In this document: in pieces, positions 12,101-21,100 of the stretch
Layout: every line of letters starts with the position of its first letter
How positions within the stretch are numbered: the first letter of the stretch is position 1
Assembly (NCBI GenBank): GCA_030265145.1
Contig: JARBES010000120.1
Location: forward strand, 17,897,712-17,922,486
From: Strongylocentrotus pallidus
Taxonomy: Eukaryota; Echinodermata; Echinoidea; Camarodonta; Strongylocentrotidae
Reading direction: 5' to 3'
DNA: 24,775 nt
Notes under the pieces: generated by a model
The model's database searches: none
What the model was told of the DNA's origin: nothing
What the model saw: only the letters and a program-made list of their open reading frames with translations
Position numbers and translations under genes: made by a program

Positions 12101-15100
12101 ACCCAATCCTTGTTTTAACAGTTCCACCAACCTTTTCCAGGATATCCTTGCGTCCTAAGAGGATGCTACTCCTGCTCTTCATGAAGGATTCATGTGCTTC
12201 CTTGTCTTGCTCATAGGGATCTAGATGTCTGCTCTCATCCAAGGGGTACTGCTCAGCAACAGCCTTCTTGAAGAAGTCAAACACCTGCAGGTAATACAGA
12301 TATTAAGACAAATGATAAACGAGACATTTAGGCAGGAGAAAAAGATGGAAAATTGCTATCAAAATCAAATTCTCATAATAATAATGAATCTGGATTCATA
12401 CATGTATATCGAATACCGTCGCTATTTGCTTTAAAGATATGTCTCTGTTGGATGAGAGCACATTTGTTTACAGAATTGTGGCAATAATAATAAAATTTTA
12501 AAAAATAATGTATTTATATAGCACATTTTCCATATACCGGTACATGTTCAAATGCACTTCACAATTACGTTATTAAAGATAAAGACCAGTTCTGGTCATG
12601 CGATTGCATTATGAAAGAAGCGTTGTGGAATCGATCAGAAAAGGTTGATCATCTAGCATATAAGTATTGGTGTGTATTGCAAGGTTCTGGAATCATCNNN
12701 NNNNNNNNNNNNNNNNNNNNNNNNNNNNNNNNNNNNNNNNNNNNNNNNNNNNNNNNNNNNNNNNNNNNNNNNNNNNNNNNNNNNNNNNNNNNNNNNNTAG
12801 GGATGAAAGTAGCTTGGCATCGGTATTGTGTCTGTGATGTAGTGGTAGACAAATTTCCCATTTGTGCCAGATATGAGTACTGCACAAGGACCACTACTAT
12901 CAAGAACTATTTGAATGACATGGACTCACTCTAGAAGACCATCTGCTAGGGTGTTGATCTTGTCTGTGACCTTAGCGAAGACACCATAGACTCGGAGCTC
13001 TTCACAAGCGATGGACAACCAGAGAGGGTTCTGAGATGCTTCCTTGCTAAGAAGACTCACCATCTGCTCCTCGTCTAGACGCTTGTTGAACTGACCTAGC
13101 ATCTCCGAGACAATCTCCTGTTTTATGAAAGATAAACATCCAGTATGACGGGTGAGATGGATAACACAGAGATATACTTATCTTCATGTACAGATATGAA
13201 TGAATGGTAGCAACAACAAACAAGAACAAAATACAAAAACAAAAATCTTTACAGAAATCTTGAGACCTGGGGGGTGTTTCACAAAGATGCTAAGTTGAAC
13301 TTATCTCTAAGTTGGACTTAACAATTATGGAAAGCCATTAGCATCCTTGAAAATATTTGGTAAACGTTATTTAAAAAAGCATAAAATGTTGATTCAAATC
13401 ATTCATATTTTCTATTATCATGGGAGATTTCATGTTCTTACTGTGGAATTTATGAAAAGTCTAAAATACTTGCTTTTTCGCTTTTTAATATATTTCATTA
13501 TAAGGCTACAAAAGGCTCTCCATAATATTTAAGTCCAACTTAGAGTTAAGTTTGACTTAGAATCTTTGTGAAACACCCCCCCTGGTCATGAAATATTTCA
13601 TAACTCATTATTTGGTGGAAAAAGTGATGATCCTGATCTTCCATATACATTCATTTCATTTCATCAAATTTATTTATTTCCACAATAGCAGCAAATAAAA
13701 TTTACAGAGTCATTCCGATTAAAATATTTATTTATTAACAAACAAGAAGAAATATACATAATATGGTATGTGCAATTCAGTATAAGAGTACAATTAAAAC
13801 CAAGAAGATAATTGCTTTATGTATTGCGGAGGACACCTAGGAAAGCATAGCTTGTAATTTAGGTTGCCTAACATAGAATATCAAATTGTAAGTACAACTA
13901 CACTGACAAAAATATCATTGTATCGTATCGTTTATGGCAGGGGGAAAAACAATTACAATGCAAATCAAGTTTAATTGTTATAATTTTATTTCAGGCTTTG
14001 CTTTGCCAAATGTAAGTGATTTTTTTCACCCTTTTCTTTCCTCTTTTTAATGGTACAATCTTACAACCTGCCTAATATATGATTGTTTCATATTTATGAT
14101 CTCATGATTTGTCTTTTGCATCTTCTTGGTATCTTATGTAATTATGTATATTTATGTATATTTATGTATATTTATGTATATTTATGTATATTTATGTATA
14201 TTTATGTATATTTATGTATGATACCATCAACTAATGTGGAAAGCCTTTTACAGAAACTTGATTTCTTTTGGTTATCAACAGGCATAAGATGATTGTTTCT
14301 TTTCTTTTATTATTGTATTTTTCATTGTACTTTGTTTTCTTGTATTCTTTGTTAATGTTATACAGTCAAACCTGTTTTAGTGATTTCCTGTCTACAAAGA
14401 CCACATTTTTTTTTTTGCTTGAAAATAGTTTCTTGTTGAAACATGTACTAAAAGAACCTGTCTAAAAACACCACTTTTTCTGTTTCCATTGGGCGGTCGC
14501 TATAGACAGGTTTGAATGTACTCCTTTATGTTCCTGGAAATGGGATTTAAAAAATTAGAACAATAAAGACTAAATGATCTTACCCTTCTGGATTCCATGT
14601 CCAGTGGAGTGACGGGTAGCTCCACCGGTTTGATCTTCCTCTCTCTCAGCATACGATGAGGCGGAGTCTCGTTGATCATTGAGAAGACGCAACGGACCTG
14701 GGGTGCCAGTTTGGATGGCAACCATCTTAAGGTAGAAGCCGTTCTGTCCTCATCAAGCTTTGAACAGCAAAAGAGAGAAATTATGATGTTTTTATGGAAT
14801 TCATAATCATCGAGAAGACACAACAGACCTTGGGAGCCGCCTTGGATGGCAATCATCTTAGCATGGAGGCTGTTTCGTGTTCATCAAGCTTCTCAGTGAG
14901 AGAGAAATGATAATTAACTTTTTAAGACCCAGACTCTCTAGATATATATGTACAGTCAAACCAGATATAGCGACCACCTGGCTTTAGAGAAATGTTTGGC
15001 ATTGAAGCATGTACTAAAGGGACCTGTACATAAAGACCTTCTGCCTATAAAGACCACTTTTCTTCTGGGAACACTCTTAATGATAAGAAAAGTAATTACT

Positions 15101-18100
15101 GACCTCATAATACATGTAATAGTGATGACAAATAAAATTCTCTTGGTCATGCATATGGAAATACAACAGCATTTTTCAAATAAATTCATGTCATCTTTTT
15201 CTCATAATTATATAAAGATCAAGAAGGTTGCAAAGTCACTGCAAGTACAATGAAGTGAAACCTGTATATAAAGAAAACTCAAGGGAGACAAGAAAAGTGG
15301 TCAGGTCCCTAATTTAGTACATGTTTCAATGACAAACATTTCTTTATAGTTAGGTGGTCGCTAAAGCAAGTTTGACTGGTTTTGAAAAGTGAAATGACAA
15401 CTTTTCCTCATAATTATATGAGGATGAGTCTCTTTGGTTTTGGAAAGTGAAATTTTCAGTACTATCAATATGCAAGCTATAACTATTCCATGCACCATAG
15501 AGAAAGAGATATTAATTTTAGCATGATTAGAATTGATTACATACCTGGTTAAGAGCATCAATGACAATGATTGTTGGCTTTGTGTTTGGGTTTGAGAGGG
15601 CACTGCTTGCAATCTGACATGCTGATTCATAGTCCTTAGGCATGTTAGAGTCCTAACAACAAAGAGCATACATGGGACTATCAAAGATAATGCTCAGAAA
15701 AAGAAGCTAGGAATATAGCTGCACTACAGGCCTTAGTGTGCCAGGATAAAACAGCTTTCAGACTCGACATCACAGGATTAAGCAAATGATGACAGACTGC
15801 TAGACAGCATCGTCTACTAGCTACCCAATTGGTCTATTTCCATATGGTCTACACCCAGCCGTCTACTATCCACATGGTCTAACAATCATTTCATCTATTT
15901 CTTATTTGGTCTAATGACCACTTAGGCTAAAAGTCATTTGGTCTAGTCTCTATATGGTCTAATCTTCAATAAGTCTACTACCCATTTGGTCTTTTGATTA
16001 TTTAGTCTAAGTTCCAGTTGACCTAATTCCCAGTTTGTCTAATGCCTATATTTTGTCTACTATCCATAGGGTCTAATAATCATGGTTGAGGTTGTACAAC
16101 ATGATTGTTGACCAAACAACAATTCATCAAACTATTTAGGTTTAGTTGAGTACATAATTATTCTAAGTGAAGTACCAAAATGAATCAAACATGGTTAGAT
16201 TTCGAACTAGATCACAAGCAAAGGACACTTTCATTGTATTCAGTTTCAAAACAACATTGAAGAGTGGTGATCTTAAAACTTTTAAGTACATAGTATAAGA
16301 TGATGTCAAAAAAATTATGGTCTGCTCTTTCGACAAAGACCAGTATTTCAAAGATAATGTTCAGGTGATAGCTCCATGCAATCACAATGATTATGTCATA
16401 ATCTTTTCTTCGCAGTATTATACAACTGTTTACATGTATTTCATACACCTTGCAGATTGCGAATACGGGTACTCCTAAACTACGTTGACTTACATTACAG
16501 ACTTTGAGTTCTCTGAGAAGTATATCATCATAATTTTTCTTCTCAGTTTTATACAACCGTTTATATCATACATCTTGATGATTGCAAATACTCCTTACTT
16601 TAATATTATAATGTACTTACATTACAGACTTTGAGTTCTCTGAGAAGTCTTTTGATCATTTTCTCTGGATTAGTGGATCCTGGGATGGCTCCGACAAAGT
16701 GATAGAATATGTTCCAAGGCCCCTGCCCACTGAAGAAGAAGGAGAACATTGATTCAATGAAATTGAAGCATCCAACATTATGACTTCATTAAAACTCTTC
16801 ATTCATCATGGGATTAAAAACTTGGACTCCCACACTATTTGTAGTATAATACATTTTTACTTCAGCCGAAATTTGACTGTGGCAGCTCAGTTTGTCCCAT
16901 TTGTCAAATAAAGCGACTGAAGAGAGGTGTCGTGGTCGAATGGATATGTCATCAGACTGTCGATCACAAGGTCCGCGGTTCAAGTCCCGCCGCGGCACAA
17001 ATGTGCTTTGGCAAGACATTGATCTACATTTACCACACTCAACCCAGGTGATATTAATGGGTACCTGGCTGGAATTAATTCCTTGAAATGCTAGAGCGCC
17101 GTAAAGGCAGCCTCGCTAAAGCCAGTGTAATAATTGGGGCAGCACCAGGAGCGTCAGGACATGACGGACATGTGCGACATATAAGAAGCCACCATTATTA
17201 TCATTATTAAGAGTAAAGTTCAATGAACTGATCCTAAGGGATGTACCTGGGTATTTCTCCCTTGGCAGCCCTCAAGCAAGCTACATCAGCAACCCTGGCT
17301 AGCAGAGAAGACTTGCCGCTACCTGGTCCACCGAGAAGGATGAGGGCGCTACACTTCTCCTTGTCTAGGATGTAGGATTCAATCTGCAAGATGTATTGAC
17401 ATTCATAATAAACATATGTATGTAGAAGCAATTGGGTTTAATCGATGTGTGTGTATGTTTTGTATATTAGCACAATTGATACCAACATCTGGGCCCTGTC
17501 TTACAAAGAGTTACGATGGATCCAAATCAATCGCAAGTCCTCTAATCAAGCGCTAGTTTGCAATCTCCTATCTCCTATGTACATAGTGGTGATTGATATC
17601 AATCGCAAAAAAGTTGCGAGGACTATGAACTCTTTGTAAGACAGGCCACAGGGCTCTGTTTCATACAACTATTTATCAATGAAAGAGCTAAAATTGTAAA
17701 ACAAATTTGACCTCAGCCAATAAAATGCAAGGATTTTGGTAGCTTATAACAAATTGAACTTGTAAATTGATTCCAAGTTTAATGAAACATTGTTGCACGA
17801 GCTTCAAAACGTGAATTATTTGTTTGATAAAATTGGTCGGCAATATGAATATGAAGTCTAGAAATGAGCAACAAACTCAATCAAAATATCAAGTTTCACA
17901 TTCTTGGAGGCCGCCATTTGCTTTTATTGAATGACATCACATAAGTGTAGCTAAACAGTACAATTACATCTCAGTGCAACACATCATTGTCCTTTGCCAT
18001 TTGAAACTGCATACAATTCACCACATCTTATTTTGTACACGCCAGAGATACGCATACACGCATCTTAGCCATGCATCATCACTTTGAGCAGTGATCACTT

Positions 18101-21100
18101 TTTGATGGGAACTTTGGAGACATAGACGCATGCAGGCTACATGTATATTAAGTGGAAAATCCTCTGTCCCTCGGATAGGACTTTAAATGGAGGCCCCGTG
18201 TAGAGAAGAGCCACCACTTTTGCACGTTAAGAACCCACAACACTATTTGTATAAGAGTAGGGGGAAACCCCAGATTAGTGGTCCACCTGCAAATCTGTTA
18301 TACCAAGAGGAGAGATCCAAGGGTCACAGTGATTCATTTCGCTTCTCGCCTCCCAGGCACAGGTGACGCCAAATACTTAATAATAATAATTTGACCAATT
18401 AGACTGCCAACATTCTAAAACGCGTTTTATAATGTTTTTTACAGTTCCACCGACCTTTTCCAGGATATCCTTGCGTCCTAAGAGGATACTACTCCTGCTC
18501 TTCATGAAGGATTCATGTGCTTCCTTGTCTTGCTCATAGGGATCCAGATGTCTGCTCTCATCCAAGGGATACTGCTCAGCAACAGCCTTCTTGAAGAAGT
18601 CAAATACCTACAGGTAATACAGATAATAAAGGCATCGTTTAACAATGTTAATTCTGAGATGCATGGCCCTACGTGTTATCAATGTCTGTGATATGGTGAA
18701 TATTGAAGCCTTACAAAAATTGCGCTTCAAAATGATCAAGAAGTGCCTCAAAAATGTAAAAATCTTTGAGGGACCGGTTTTAACATACTCACTTTCCCAA
18801 AAGACTGTAGTGTTATAAAAAAACGTTAGGAAAACGCAAAATTTGATTTCGATTTTTAATCATAAAGATCTTGATAATCAGACAGGCGATTGGCTTTTAA
18901 AAGTCATGGTAGGATTATTAATTGATTAATAACGGCTGCCGGAGCTAAAGCTAGGGTAATAATTTCCATAGCTCTTCGGAAGTGCATAGAGATGTAATTT
19001 CATAATGTATGATGCGCTATACTGCAAATTATTATTATTGCTGGTTGCGAAGAAATATGGGTAGGTTATTCCACAGTTTGGGAGCAGCAGTTGTTACTCA
19101 TGTTATTCATTGTATCATGAAAAAGAGCCTTGATGTGTTTGTTTACCTTGACCTTGAAGTCATCCAGCCCATCCAGCTCCACCTTACCAGAATCAATATC
19201 AATGCCATTGTATGAGCACGAGTACTTGAACACCTTATCCATCTGCAAGTAGGTAGCAAAACATAAAAACGTTATCATAACATACATGTATGGTTGTAAT
19301 TTAAAGGCACACTGTCCTACTTATAGCTAATTGCTCCCTCTATATAGAAAACTTGCACAATCAGTGCCTGTTGGTCCCCCATGATCCTCTTTTTCTTATG
19401 TTAAATGAGAGCTAAGTTAATGAGATAGCCACCTGTCACAGAGACCTCGCTGGCTCGCTGGGTGGTGTAATCTCTTCTGGCTGAAGTAGTAAAGCCTGCC
19501 TTTAGGCTTGTTTACATAAATGTATGCCGTGATTTACCGCTGGGTGTAAGGGAGAGGGTCGTCAGTTTCCATGTGCATAGTCACATGAAGTCCCTTGGAG
19601 AGGACTTATAGCCATCAGTCCCCTGGTTGCTTAATACCTAATAGCAGTCAGGTTTAATAAACAATCATCAACCATTACAGACCTGCCAAGTTTTCCAAAC
19701 GTACTGCAATGCGAGACAACTGTAATCAAGAGTCCATTAGAGCAAAGTGAGCAATGCCAGCGGAGCATATAAATGCCGGGGGTCCAGGGGGAGAGCCCCT
19801 GGGAGCACATGGGTTTTGGCACTTTCAGGCATATAAGAAAGGGTATCCAGAAGCCTAAAAATATGGATTTTTAGTGCATTTTTTTTTTTTTTAAATCTGA
19901 TTTTTAAAATTGTTAACGGGAATTGACGAATGCAGGACATTTTCAGGATTTTTTTCCACAGAATGCAGGATTGTCCTGCAAAAAGCGGGACACTTGGCAG
20001 GTCTGCCATTAATGTATGGGTACAGTTGAGGTAACAATATTGGACTGCCTGGAGCAACACGGCAATACAGACATGAGCCCTATACTGGAAGCCGCTATTA
20101 TCCTCTTTATCTTACCCCAAATCTGGTTTGCAGCATCTCTTTGAGCATCTTGAGTTTGTGGGTTGCTATGGGGTTGCTATCCACAAACTCCTCTCGATAA
20201 TTCTGAGGTATCTGATCGATGAAGGAATCATCTCGCAGTGCAAAGAGGGCTAAGTTGTTACAAAGAAGAAGAGAAAAATAAAATCTCAAATCTGAAGTAC
20301 TATAAGTGACAAAATTCAAATTACAATCCTAATTCCATTACCGGTATATACCTGTACATGCGTATATTTCAGGTGTGTGAAAAGAAAAACAAGATACTAA
20401 AAAGATATCAAAGGAAGATGAAGCAAAAGGTTCCATACGAGGGTCAAACTTGCAATATTGCTTTGAAACTTCCTAATCACCCCCAGTGTCCCCTTACCTA
20501 TACAAGTCTATAATGCAAGCAAATACAAGCAAATTGTGAATTGCTTTCAAACTGTAATGAAAAGTTGCTTTATCAAATACTCTATGGATTGGTGTTGTGG
20601 TCTAGTGGATAAGTCACCCGACTGCGGATCGAAAGGTACAGGGTTAGAGTCCCGCCGCAGCATTAATGTCCTTTGGCAAGACGTTAATCTACATTTGCCA
20701 CTTTCAACCCAGGTGTTAAATGGGTACCCGGTAGGATGGGAAAGTTAATGTGTTTGGATGAGCAAGTGGCGCTAGTAAAATGGCGACTGGCCGGAATGCT
20801 CCCCAGGGAGTGGAGAATGTGTGAGCATTGTGTACGAGTAAGCCTCAATCCGATGACCGGGGTAATAATATGTGCTGCGCCTAGAAACAAAGTATTAGAC
20901 GCATTATAAATGTGAGCTATTATCATTATTATTTGATTGAATAAAATAAATGAAACTGGTCTTGAACTTACAGTTTGGGTTCTCTTTCCGATAGGCGCCA
21001 TGCATGATCTCCATCTCTGTGATAGAGAGACCATGAATCCAGCGATAATCACTCACAACACTAGAGGGCACTTCCTCTAGGCCTGGGATCCATCCACATC

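Noticed and set aside
12611-12934. Open frame running through the N gap
   Set aside because: Artefact of translating unknown bases.
14083-14292. Open frame with YVYLCIFMYI repeats
   Set aside because: Translation of the TTTATGTATA tandem repeat.
16922-17000. tRNA gene with perfect box B
   Set aside because: Followed by the SINE core and tail and absent from the other allele.
7066-18607. A genuine protein with two NACHT domains in tandem
   Set aside because: Exon phases do not fit at the junction, the only link is a placeholder gap, and the two copies are protein-identical.
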